Shown here one piece after another: positions 11,409-20,981 of a DNA stretch of 64,000 nt; the first letter of the stretch is position 1, and each line of letters starts with the position of its first letter. The notes under the pieces are model-generated. The model ran no database searches. It had not been told where the DNA came from and saw only the letters and a list, made by a program, of their open reading frames with translations. Where the stretch lies: the NCBI GenBank assembly GCA_010094025.1, contig ML991858.1:34606-98605 (forward strand), written 5' to 3'. Source of the stretch: Viridothelium virens (taxonomy: Eukaryota; Ascomycota; Dothideomycetes; Trypetheliales; Trypetheliaceae). The position numbers and the translations under genes were made by a program.

Positions 11409-13514
11409 TCTAATATAGAATGAGATTAAATACTTCGGGTGAAATAGTCGGTGATGTGATGCTCGAACGATGTACAAAGCGAGGGGCCGAGAAGATGTTA
11501 CCCTGGAAAAGTGAAGTTTGAGGCAATTTCGTATCTTCTGAGAAAAGATCAAGGTGAGGGTATCGATGTGATAGGCCAGCGTGGTGTCCAGCGGAGTTCC
11601 AGGCGAAATGCTGTGACGTAAAAGGGTTGGCAGAAAGAGAAGGGATGGCAATATATTGTCGATGATTTGCTCGGAAAGCGATGTTAGCGTGCGATGTGGT
11701 ATACCCTAAGCTGCGAGCGTTGCTTATGTGACGTTACAAAACTGAGTATCACCTGTTGGAAAGTGTGTGCAGCCGGCGAGATCAGATGAAATGAGAGCAA
11801 TAGTAGCAATATGTGACTTGCTTCAAGTTTGAGCTCCGCCAAGAGATGAACCAGATAGGGATGCCTGAATAGTAAATGAGAAAGGTTCTACTAAATGTGG
11901 TACAGGCTTTCACGAATAGACTAGTGGTCCGGGCATGGCTTTGGTTAAAGGCTCAATGCTCTTTGAGGGATGATCGAAGACTGCGTGCCGCTATGCCGAT
12001 TGGGACTCAGTCTCATGTATTCTTCATTTCGTTTCACCTAGGAAATCTGTGGACCACTTATGGGTTGAAGCAGAGTGCTCTTGATGATACTTGAAGTTCC
12101 AGAATTCTTAGGATCAAGGAAGCGTCCCGGCTCTGGGCCGGAGAATAAGAAATATCCTTGGCAGGAGAGTTAACTTCGGGCCTTGTTCTAAGTGAAAGGT
12201 CTGCAGGTATCATCAGTAGATTCACATAACAAGATGTGTAGTCATCGCTCTCGACTTGGGGCGAATGTGCTGCCTGGTAGATTGCGTAGCCTTCAGTTTT
12301 AGAAAGACGAGAACTTGATCAGAAAGCGATCGGAGGAAGGCATGCTGGTCCTTCGAAGTTGCTTCCCATTGCTCATCTTGCAAGTTCACGTAATGACTCC
12401 TCTCGATTGAACTTGATTGATCATAACTTAGTCAAGACAAGTGTCATCACACAATTTGCACCTGTGATGAATGCCTTGACCAACCTCACATATATCATCC
12501 ATAGTTTGGATCACTGAATTTTTCGTAGAATAAGCCTCGGCTAATTTGGCCATGAAGGGCTTCAGTGGTTCTCTAGCATGCATCGGCATGGTCGAATATA
12601 TTGTGGTCGACGACAATCTCGTCCCAGGCGTACACCCCATATAGAGCAGCAGAGAGTGTAGCAGTCACAATCTAGTTGACAAGTGCAACCGTAGGTATGC
12701 GCTCTCGAGACTCGCCTTTCAGATTGACCACATACCTCCCCCTAGCTCTCTTGACAGAAGCCAATGACAATGATGTCGAAGAAGCGTTCTAGTCATCGAG
12801 ATCCAGAACCTAGTTGTCCGGCCTTAGTGTCGACGACATTTTGAGATTCTGTTTGGCGAGTAAGAGCTATTGAAGTGCCCAAAGAATTATTGACTATTGC
12901 GGGCATAGGAAGAGCCTTCCATCCTAGTTCAAACAAGTCATACTACCCATACAGCACCACCTTTGCGGTTTTTAGTGAGGTTTCTCGGACAGTTTGGCTA
13001 TTGGTTTAGGCAAAGTCTTCGGCACTCCACTATGGTCCACGAACAATCTGGGGATGATGTGCAAGCATATGCGGAAACTCCAGCCGAGAACCTCCGTAGA
13101 TCATACAAGGAAGTGGTGAAAGCCTCCACTCAGGTAATTTCAGAAGGAGCCCCACGTCGGATGGACACTTCCGAGGGATGCCTCTGCAAATTGTCAAGTT
13201 GGAACAACCTGCAGGCATCCATGAGTGTACATGCAATGACAACTGGCGGTACCAGATTGGTGTCCTTCCCTTCAAATCCCATGAGAACCAACAATCAAGG
13301 TAGACCTCAGACCAATTTTATTCTTAATGCCTCTCCCATGTGTCCCCGGATGGAAGATGGAATCACGTTCGAGCTGTACGCATTCCAGATGATACAGGTA
13401 ACGCAACTCAGTAGCTGAGTCAAGACTGAATGAGTTGAGATTCGGGCTCCTTGGGCCGTTGCGGAAATTGATGGGGTTTTCGTTGGTCCTTGCCGAGCAC
13501 AGCTGGTACTTATA
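11409..13514. other. 2.1-kb intergenic stretch without a supported gene
   Basis: Short frames only. The longest is 151 codons at 12963-13418 on the plus strand; it is overlapped by a frame on the other strand and has no motif or convincing splice partners. The right part probably holds the 3' UTR of the minus-strand gene ending at 13515. Confidence 0.45.
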
Positions 13515-14180
13515 TTAGATACTTCTATCTTTCTCTGCAATACCCTTGATGAACAACATACCACGTTGGTAAAGCTCGTATCCGCAAACAATAAGTATAG
13601 GTAAGGCAACAATGAGAGACGTGATCCTGAGCCAAAGCAATGTCTGTCAAATTCTCGGAGCTTCTAGGTCTGCATGGGCTAGCTCATACCTCCTAGATGC
13701 GCCCTTGTATTTCTCGGGCAGTTTCCCAGTTCTGACTACCTCTTCCGCTGCCTTTCTTCCCGCTTCTGTATCTCCCTGTCTGGAAAGCACATTGATGATG
13801 AAAGAAGTCCATGCTCTCACTGGTTGCAGACTCGCAGATTCGGGTTGTGGAATGTTTCTGCCTGAAGCCGTTCCTTTTGTCTGCTTGGCGTTCAGAGCCT
13901 CGGTCTTTAGAGAAGTCGATTTTGTCGCCGCCTTGTAGGGCAAAGGCTTGGAGGCAGGGTTAGGAGCTGATTTGGCGGCAGCTGAGGATGGAGAGAGACC
14001 GTTTGACTGAATTAGGGGGGTTGCATGTAGGCTTCTGCAGGTATATGCTGCAGGGCGTAAGGTGTCACGCAGGTCATTGAATTTCCCAGGGCAGTGCAGG
14101 AGGAAGGCTTGCTTTTCCATCTTCTGCAATTTGACCAAAATTGGAGCTCTTGGGCTCAATGGGATTGGGAATTCTCTCAT
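13515..14180 (-). CDS. Predicted mitochondrial single-pass membrane protein
   Basis: The model is complement(join(13515..13626,13690..14180)), 200 aa, or 180 aa if the Met at 14120 is used. The 63-nt intron has donor GTATGAG and acceptor CTCAG and restores a frame that otherwise stops at once. The N-terminus is basic and rich in Arg, Ser and Leu (LRPAAYTCRSLHATP), as expected of a mitochondrial presequence. An Ala/Ser/Pro-rich spacer follows, then a conserved-looking block (AWTSFIINVLSRQGDTEAGR, then LPEKYKGASRRITS) and a C-terminal transmembrane helix (LIVALPILIVCGYELYQR). I recall this architecture from uncharacterised fungal mitochondrial proteins but cannot name the family. Its start faces the Arg/Asp-rich gene at 14570, so the two may share a promoter region. 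Confidence 0.65.
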
Positions 14181-14569
14181 TGGTGATGGTGGGGTGCCCG
14201 TTCGGGTGATAGGGCTCGTTGAACGTTGGAGGGCAGAAAAGTGATTGTGCGGGATCGGCCGATTGGAGAGTATTCACAAGATTGGTCCACAGTGATTGAA
14301 GCTGGAGGTCTGCTCCGTACAATAGCACAATAGGGTGATAGCATTCACCGCCTCGCAGTGAAGATAGCCGTTTCTGGAGTGGTGTGTAATGGTGCAGCCA
14401 CGTTACGTCAAGGCGCAGAGCCACGCACCCCCATCACGCCGCATCCCTCCCCATTCCACTTTCGACTTTGCTCCGCCCCATCGTATTTGAAGCCGAGCCT
14501 GCTCCACTACTTTTCTTACTTCGCTCAACGATTCGTTTCCTCAAGAGAAGATAGTTATCCAACTTCATC
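14181..14569. other. Divergent intergenic region, probable shared promoter
   Basis: The stretch separates two genes transcribed away from each other. The minus-strand frame here (to 14424) is open but resembles leader rather than protein. No other feature is visible. Confidence 0.45.
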
Positions 14570-15748
14570 ATGCCCCCCTATCCTGAATCTCAGGAACGAC
14601 GTCCTCGCGAGCGTGACGACCTTCCACCGCCGCCACCTCCGCCTTATCCCGGCGACCGAGAAGGCTACGACCCCAACAGCCAGCGACCACGACGCCCCCG
14701 TGGTTCACCATACGGCGGTTCTTCATCAGGTCCGGATATCCCTCCTCCACCTATCGGTCCATATGCTAAGCCGAAAAAAGGGTACGACCCCCGCCAACCC
14801 AGCTTTCCTGACGAGCGTTCCTACCTCAATGGCGAAGCTCCGGACCTCGAACGCAAGGTGTCGCCCCGCCAGCATGAATTCCGCCAGAAACGCGGTGGCT
14901 ACGAGAGCGACGAAGGCGATGCCCTGAGACGATCCAAGAGAGGCAACGACGACGGCGGAAGGCCTCGACGTCCCAAACCAGACAATTTTGACGATGTACG
15001 GGACCCTCGTGACATTGAGCCCGAAGCCCACCGAGAGCCTCGTCGTGACGCTCCTCGCTTGCGACCCCCTCCTCCGGGTCAATCTCGAGGGAGCTATTAT
15101 GACGAGGACCCAGCAGCAAGGGAACCCCCCGCCCCTCGCCGTCGCCACACTGAACGACCACCTCGGTCTCAGCCCCAGTACGATGATGATGACGAAGAAG
15201 ATTACGGCCGTCGCCGCCGACCCCCGCCTCGACGCCGCAGCGACGATGACGAGACGTACGCCGACCGTGGCTACCGCTCTGACGGACGCCATGCCCGTCG
15301 CCGTGAGCCGCGCGAGGATCGGGGCTACCGCTCGCATGGTGAAGACGATCGACGCAACAGGCGCCGTGACAGCTACGACGACTATGATGGTGATTATGAT
15401 CGTCAGCGACGTCGGGCTGGTCCGCGGGATGATCAGAGGCGTAGCGATTATGGGCGCCAGGCTGACTACTGGCGTGAGAAGAGTCGAGACCGAGATAGGG
15501 ATCGAGACCGCAATCGGAAGGTCAGGTATGATGATGACGACGATGATTATGACGATCGGGATCGTAGACACAGGGACAGAGACAAGAAAGGAAAGGATAA
15601 GGATAGGCGAAAGTGGAATGAGAAAGTCAATAAGGACGACTTTGGGAGATACGTCAAGACGGGCCAGAAGCATTATCAACAGTGGGCGCCAGTACTTCTG
15701 CCCGTCGCAAAGAGCTTGGCGAAGACATATATGGATTCGAGGAGATGA
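14570..15748 (+). CDS. Arg/Asp/Tyr/Pro-rich low-complexity protein
   Basis: A single 392-codon frame encodes a protein dominated by Arg, Asp, Pro and Tyr. The N-terminal 60 residues are proline-rich (DLPPPPPPPYPGD). The middle is a long series of RD, DD and YR clusters such as RDRDRDRDRN and RYDDDDDDYDDRD. The last about 45 residues are more ordered (DDFGRYVKTGQKHYQQWAPV, ending AKTYMDSRR). The charge-alternating composition is expected to be disordered and resembles RS/RD-like RNA-associated or scaffold proteins; that function is only inferred. The ordered C-terminus is the part most likely to be conserved. I chose the start because it opens the compositional domain and follows a normal leader. 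Long open frames on the other strand (for example 14726-15760) result from the skewed codon composition. Confidence 0.7.
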   Translation: MPPYPESQERRPRERDDLPPPPPPPYPGDREGYDPNSQRPRRPRGSPYGGSSSGPDIPPPPIGPYAKPKKGYDPRQPSFPDERSYLNGEAPDLERKVSPRQHEFRQKRGGYESDEGDALRRSKRGNDDGGRPRRPKPDNFDDVRDPRDIEPEAHREPRRDAPRLRPPPPGQSRGSYYDEDPAAREPPAPRRRHTERPPRSQPQYDDDDEEDYGRRRRPPPRRRSDDDETYADRGYRSDGRHARRREPREDRGYRSHGEDDRRNRRRDSYDDYDGDYDRQRRRAGPRDDQRRSDYGRQADYWREKSRDRDRDRDRNRKVRYDDDDDDYDDRDRRHRDRDKKGKDKDRRKWNEKVNKDDFGRYVKTGQKHYQQWAPVLLPVAKSLAKTYMDSRR

Positions 15749-16304
15749 GGTCATTTTCAAAGAGGCCGACAGTGGGTAGGGCGCGAAGGTGGGAAATACC
15801 TCTGCTCAATCATCAGATTGCTTATGGCTTGTCCATCTTTCACAAAACTTTCTGTATTCATACTCTAACCTTCATTTCATGTTTACGAGTAACGACCTTT
15901 GGATACCAGGGAAAAGTAAAATGATCAAGTCTCTATTGGTTTATCTTGCATCTCTGTATTCTACGCCTCGTGTTCATAGTTCCACCGTGCCCTTATGCTC
16001 CATTTCCAACTCTGCAGATATCACATGAGGAGCCTCTGGACGGCCCGAGGATGCATAGTAAACTACCTACCAAAGAAGTCAGGTGGCAGGGCTCTCCCTG
16101 AAAGACCGATCCCTTAAAAATGGACCTTTCACCCTCTTCCCAAATCATGTATTTTCTTGTCGTGTCCCTGTTCGTGGACGTTTACGACGGCTGAAATCAG
16201 CTACATCAACTTCATGTGATGAGCAAGGAGAAGCGACAGCTCCACATCTCGTATCAATGAGTATGCGCATATCCCGAAGAACCCAGAGCCCGTGTAAATA
16301 ATTC
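15749..16304. other. Convergent 3' region, no gene
   Basis: Two genes end towards each other here. Only short frames without motifs are present; the stretch should contain both polyadenylation regions. Confidence 0.5.
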
Positions 16305-17832
16305 CTATACATCGTCCCCACGATAATGCCCAGCAACCAAGAACGCCAACTCTAGTGCCTGCTTCTCATTGAGCCTCGGATCACAGTACGTGGTATAGTT
16401 GAGACTAAGATCTTCCTCCACAAGGCCTTCACTTCCTCCAATGCACTCCGTCACCGCGTCGCCCGTAAGTTCGAGGTGCACACCGCCTAGGAAGGAGCCA
16501 TGCTCGCGATGTATGCGAAGTGCGGACGCTACTTCGGAGAGAATGGAGGAGAAATGGCGAGTCTTGATGCCTGTAGGGGTTGACTTGGTGTTTCTGTACG
16601 CCATTAGATACTTTCTTTACGAACCTGATAGAAACCATGACGCCTTACCCGTGCATAGGATCGCATTGCCAGACAACAGTATGACCAGTCGCCTTGACTG
16701 CCTCAATATGCGGACCGAGCATCGTTTCCACCTTACCCTCACCGTAGCGCGTGATCAACGTCACCTTTCCAATTTCTTTATTCGGATTTACGATATCCAA
16801 GAGTTCGACGAGTTCATCGCTCTTCATTGAAGGCCCAACTTTGATGCCAATAGGATTTTCTACGCCCCGGAAGTATTCGACGTGTCCGCCATCGATCTGC
16901 CTGGTGCGATCCCCGATCCAGATGAAGTGGGCAGACGTGTTATACCAGCCCTTACCATCGGCGTCTAGAGGACTTGAAACGATCTTCCGATTCTTCGGAT
17001 GCTTCAATCTTCGTGTAAGTGCTTGCTCGTACTCAAGCAATAAGCCCTCATGACTCGTGTAAAGATCCACTGTCTCAAGCTGCCCCGCGGTATCGGCGCC
17101 TATTGTACGCATGAAACGAAGCGATTCGGTAATACTGGAGACGATCCTCGAGTATCTCGCTTGCAAAGTTTTATCTTTCACATGTCCAAGTTCCCAGTCG
17201 AGAGGGTCATGTAGGTCTGCAATACCCGATGAAATCTGCCCTCGAACATAGTTGAGCGTGGCAGCAGAATGGAAGTAAGCGCTTACGAGCCTTTCAGGAT
17301 CTAGTGCTCGGGTATCTGGATGATAGCCATTGAGGATGTCGCCCCTGAATGATGGGACTTCTTTGCCATCAATGATTTCTGTGGGGCTCGACCGAGGTTT
17401 TGCGAACTGCCCAGCCATGCGCGCTATGCGAACTACTGGCTTATTTGCGCCCCATATAAGGACAAGGGACATCTGCAGGAGTAGCTTGATTTTGGAGTCG
17501 ATTACAGAGTCTTCGCAATAGTCGAACAATTCCGCACAGTCACCACCCTGAAGTAGGAATGCATTTCCGAGTGCGACCTCTCGTAGGTTGTTCCTAAGCG
17601 CGTGTATCTCCACTGGCGTGACTATCGGGGGTAACTTCTCAAGCTTCGTGATTGATCTCTGCACGGGGATTTGGTCTGGATATACTACTTCTTGCTTCAC
17701 GGGCTTCTCTCTCCAAGACGACGGAGACCAACCCTTTTCAGAGGGTTCATCTTCTTTTAGCCCTTCGACAGTTATGTTCGTTTGTTTTAAGCTGCCATTA
17801 ATGATAGCTCCATGAGGACCGTTAGATGCCAT
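16305..17832 (-). CDS. Class II 3-deoxy-D-arabino-heptulosonate-7-phosphate (DAHP) synthase
   Basis: The enzyme condenses phosphoenolpyruvate and erythrose-4-phosphate, the first step of the shikimate pathway to aromatic amino acids. The model is complement(join(16305..16593,16649..17832)), 490 aa, the normal size of the plant-type (class II) enzyme. The 55-nt intron (GTAAGG...GTACAG) splits the codon after CDPMH, so the conserved DPMHGNT motif appears only after splicing. Other class II motifs are LQGGDCAELF near residue 95, RMAGQFAKPRSSP near residue 140, WYNTSAHFIWIGDRTRQ near residue 300 and GIKVGPSM near residue 335. The N-terminal tail contains no organelle signal, consistent with a cytosolic fungal enzyme. 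Filamentous fungi usually carry this form (the Trp-sensitive isozyme in Neurospora) beside class I isozymes; the regulatory specificity here is unproven. Confidence 0.95.
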
Positions 17833-18511
17833 GTTTTAAAATATTCAGCTCCTGAGTCTTAGTATCTTACGAGTCGCTTTACTCGCCGGGATCGAGGTTG
17901 TTTCAAGTATTAAATTGCTGGCCTGCAGGTTCCGAAAAGGTAGCAAAGAGCAGATGAAATTGCCAACTTCCTTCAAAACGAATTATGAGACGTGAAACAC
18001 ATGCAGACTTCAGTCACGCTGCAATCCAGACACTTGCTGAGCGTCCAATATGCGTTCAATTGTAAGAAAGGTTCAAGGAGAAGAATGTTTTCAGGGAACA
18101 CTGAGCGCCAGTGATTGTTTTGTAAAACGGCCAAGAATGTGTTCTCCAGTTGTGTGGGTGGATAAAATCCCTTGATGACTCTTTCATTCGATAATGGTAC
18201 GAGTGTCTGCTGTGAGAAGCGCATGAATTACCACAGTTGCATGGAAACCGAGCACAAGATCAAGGAAACAAAGATATCCTTAACGAAAGTCGATAGGCAA
18301 CCCTTCAGTTTCAAGGAAGAGAAAATTAATCCTAAATTCCAAAAATCGGCAACGTTGCGGCAAAATTATCTCACCGAAGTATGAAAATCCGGGGAAAGCT
18401 CGCGACTGCCCCCATCGTTCTCGACTTCATCCACGGCTAAATCCCGCCAGCTCACCACTGATCCCACCACTCTTCTTCCGCCTCAATCACTCAATTGCTG
18501 GCTCTTTCAAG
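17833..18511. other. Divergent promoter region between DAHP synthase and HYPK
   Basis: The stretch lies between two divergently transcribed housekeeping genes. Small open frames at 17973-18224 and 18172-18384 show no motif. It is best read as two promoters and leaders. Confidence 0.5.
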
Positions 18512-19047
18512 ATGGCAGAGCCCCAACCTGCGAGCATCCACGAGGGTGCTGACCCTGACGCAGCCGAAGCCTCCGAAAACCCCTCCGTCCCCGCCACCGC
18601 CGACGACCGCAAAGCTGCTGCGGCCCTCTCATCTCTCGAGACGCACGGGGGCGCTGAGGATGAGGAGTCGGGGAGGAAGAAGCTGAATGTGGATGCTGAT
18701 GCATTGGGGAAGGCGATGCGGAATCTGGAGATTGTGGCGGGGGAGAACCGGGGAGGGGCGAAGGGGAAAGAAGAGGTAAAGAAGGAGGAGGTGAAGAGAG
18801 TGAAGGTTGAGGCGAAGGACGTGGTCTTGATGGTAAGATTCGTGTCTTTTCATGTTAGCATGGGGTTTCGGGGCTTGGTTGGCATGAATAAGAAGTTATG
18901 GAGGAGATATCAATGGATCACACAGCTAATGGCAGCCTCCAGGTTGAACAATTGGACCTCTCGAAACTAAAGGCGACGGATTTGCTCAAGGCACACGATG
19001 GCGACCCAATCAAGGCAATGACGGCCTATGTGACTGCTCCTGTATAA
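18512..19047 (+). CDS. HYPK: HYPK-like protein (NatA N-terminal acetyltransferase regulator, NAC-alpha UBA domain)
   Basis: The model is join(18512..18832,18943..19047), 141 aa, with a 110-nt intron (GTAAGA...CTCCAG) exactly between codons. The N-terminal half is acidic, Ala/Ser-rich and probably disordered. The part after residue 60 matches HYPK: a basic, Lys/Glu-rich helix (VKRVKVEAKDVVLM) that in known HYPK contacts the NatA complex, followed by a UBA-like domain (VEQLDLSKLKATDLLKAHDG, then DPIKAMTAYV) running to the C-terminus. Without the splice the UBA domain is lost and the frame ends in unrelated sequence. HYPK binds ribosome-associated NatA and modulates co-translational N-terminal acetylation. 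Confidence 0.9.
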
Positions 19048-19678
19048 ACTCAAGTCCTTCCAAGCAAGTTTTACGCCGCGATATCCAAAGTCACCCGCAT
19101 TGCAGGAGTTTGGGCTATCATAGATTCCATACTCACGCAATTTAGCAAGAGCTAATTCGAAACATCAGTCAATTCTCGAGTAGATAATTTTGTTTGCCTT
19201 GCTCGTCCTCATCGCAGAGCATCATCAGCTGGCATGTAAAAGGAAGCCTGCAGGTCAAATGTGATCTACATCTAACCCGTAGCTCTTTTCTGCACGTGTA
19301 GGGAAAGAAAGGCTAATGTTTATGTATATATATCTTGGCAGTTTTTTTCTTTCTATTTTTCTTTTTCCCTTTTCGTAGTCCTTATTGAACAAGAGGGGAG
19401 AGCGGCGTCAAGTTTCCACTTGGCATCCTTTCCATCGCCGCGTCTTCTTGACGTCACCTCCTCTCCTAAAACCAAAAGAGACAGGGAAAGTTGGTCAGGT
19501 CAAATTACAAAGAATGGAATTTAGGACATGTCCTAAGTAAGACCAGCACCCGCACTTTGGATCGCTAAGCGTATGATAATCCTGTCGAGGTCCACAATTT
19601 CGTTGGAGCTAAACTACGGAAACTTCACCGTGCACCTTTCGATCCCAGTACTACCTCAGATATCTCACTAGAAGTAGC
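19048..19678. other. Convergent 3' region with pyrimidine tract
   Basis: The HYPK gene and the next minus-strand gene end here. A T/C-rich tract lies near 19335-19375, after a TATATATAT stretch. No gene is supported. Confidence 0.5.
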
Positions 19679-20742
19679 TCATGAGGTATCCCACACAGTT
19701 GAGAACGGCTCATGCCCATGTTCGCTGCGTTGGCCCTCCCACCTGCTGTCTGTCCAAGATTCCGTTGAAGTCGAACTTGCGCTTGTGACGTAATATTCCC
19801 GTTCTTGGCCTTGTTCAGCTTCTTTCCATGGTTTGGCCTTCAGAACGTATTTGAGGATCTCAAGGACAGTTGGGATGGCGTTGCGTCCTTTCAGAGTGGA
19901 TTTACCCATGTCGGGCTTTACTCTATCACGCTCAGGAGCACCCCAGACTCCACCGTACTTTTCATGCTGCCAGCCTTGTCTAATCACATTACAGAGATGC
20001 CACTCGCCGGTCTTGGTAATGGTGAATATTACAAGCGGCTCCCATTGTATTCCATCGCTGCTCCAGTTTTTGGTAACGTAACTAAATTTACCGAACTGTG
20101 GGAAAATCAACATGGCTGTCGATAACGCTTGATGCGGAGGAAGGTGAGCCTACTTACAGCGACGTAACTGTTCTTGCGCACGATTGCGATGTGTTCATCA
20201 GCGGAAGCCCCCTCGCCAGGACTGCAGACGAGTTCGAAGTATTTAATCTTCTCAAGATCTCCAAGCTTGATCACATCTTCTGGATCGTGTTTTTCAACAA
20301 GCAACATGATTGACGCTTTAGCTAGTTTCACCACCTCCGTAACCATCACATTCTCTTGTGCTTTTGTCGTGCGAACTTCTGCACTGTCCTCGTTGGTCAT
20401 GCGCTTATATTCTCGGCGGACCTTCTTGATGAGATCTTTGAAGTCGCGGTCTTCGTCTTCGTCTTCGTAGTCGGTGTATTCGTCCTCTTCCCCATCAGAG
20501 TCTCCAGTATTCTCCAAGGGCTCATCGGCTGAGATTGGTACTGAGAAGGCCAAAGTGCCCTTGGCCTTGCTCTTTGCAGCCTTTCTCTTCGGCATTGGAA
20601 TTTCAGAGTCGCTGTTCGCAGCACGCTTTTTGAGCCCTGCTGTGTTGCGGTCATTGATAGCGTTGATGCTACTACTGATGCCCTCGATAACAGAGCCCTT
20701 TGGGGAGGGGTCAGAACCCTCAGCGATGGATGAGCCCGTCAT
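19679..20742 (-). CDS. Hypothetical acidic protein, two exons
   Basis: I do not recognise this family. The model is complement(join(19679..20095,20158..20742)), 333 aa. A 62-nt intron (GTAAGT...CCACAG) joins two frames in phase at a codon boundary. Residues 1-110 are disordered, with basic clusters (MPKRKAAKSKAK) suitable for nuclear import and then a strongly acidic run (SDGEEDEYTDYEDEDEDRD). Residues 110-300 look like a folded domain: a helical segment (DFKDLIKKVRREYKRM), a Val/Lys-rich helix, strands, and a tryptophan-containing core (FTITKTGEWHLCNVIRQGW, KYGGVWG). The gene is tandem with nbs1, whose stop lies about 240 bp upstream of this start. A nuclear role is a guess from composition. 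Confidence 0.65.
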
Positions 20743-20981
20743 GGTAGCGATGGCACTCCGAGGTCTTGAAATGATGAATGGAGTAAGCGATCAAAGGTGA
20801 AGGCAGAGAGTCAAGGAAGTGAGTGAGGTAGGAAAGAAGATGAGAAGCTGTGGCATGTGACATCACCTCAAAGAGAGCTAAGAAGTGAGTCAAGTGATGG
20901 CATGTAAGAGGTTGGTGAAAGCGACAGTGAGGATCAATGCGTAGCTGTGTGTTCCGTCCCAGAATCAGAACGCTATATCCA

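Noticed and set aside
12963-13418. 151-codon frame on the plus strand
   Set aside because: No domain, no splice partners, and overlapped by an open frame on the minus strand; it could be chance.
14726-15760. 345-codon open frame antisense to the Arg/Asp-rich gene
   Set aside because: The Arg/Asp/Tyr codon bias makes the opposite strand stop-free; its Ile/Val/Thr-rich product looks like a mirror image of that bias.
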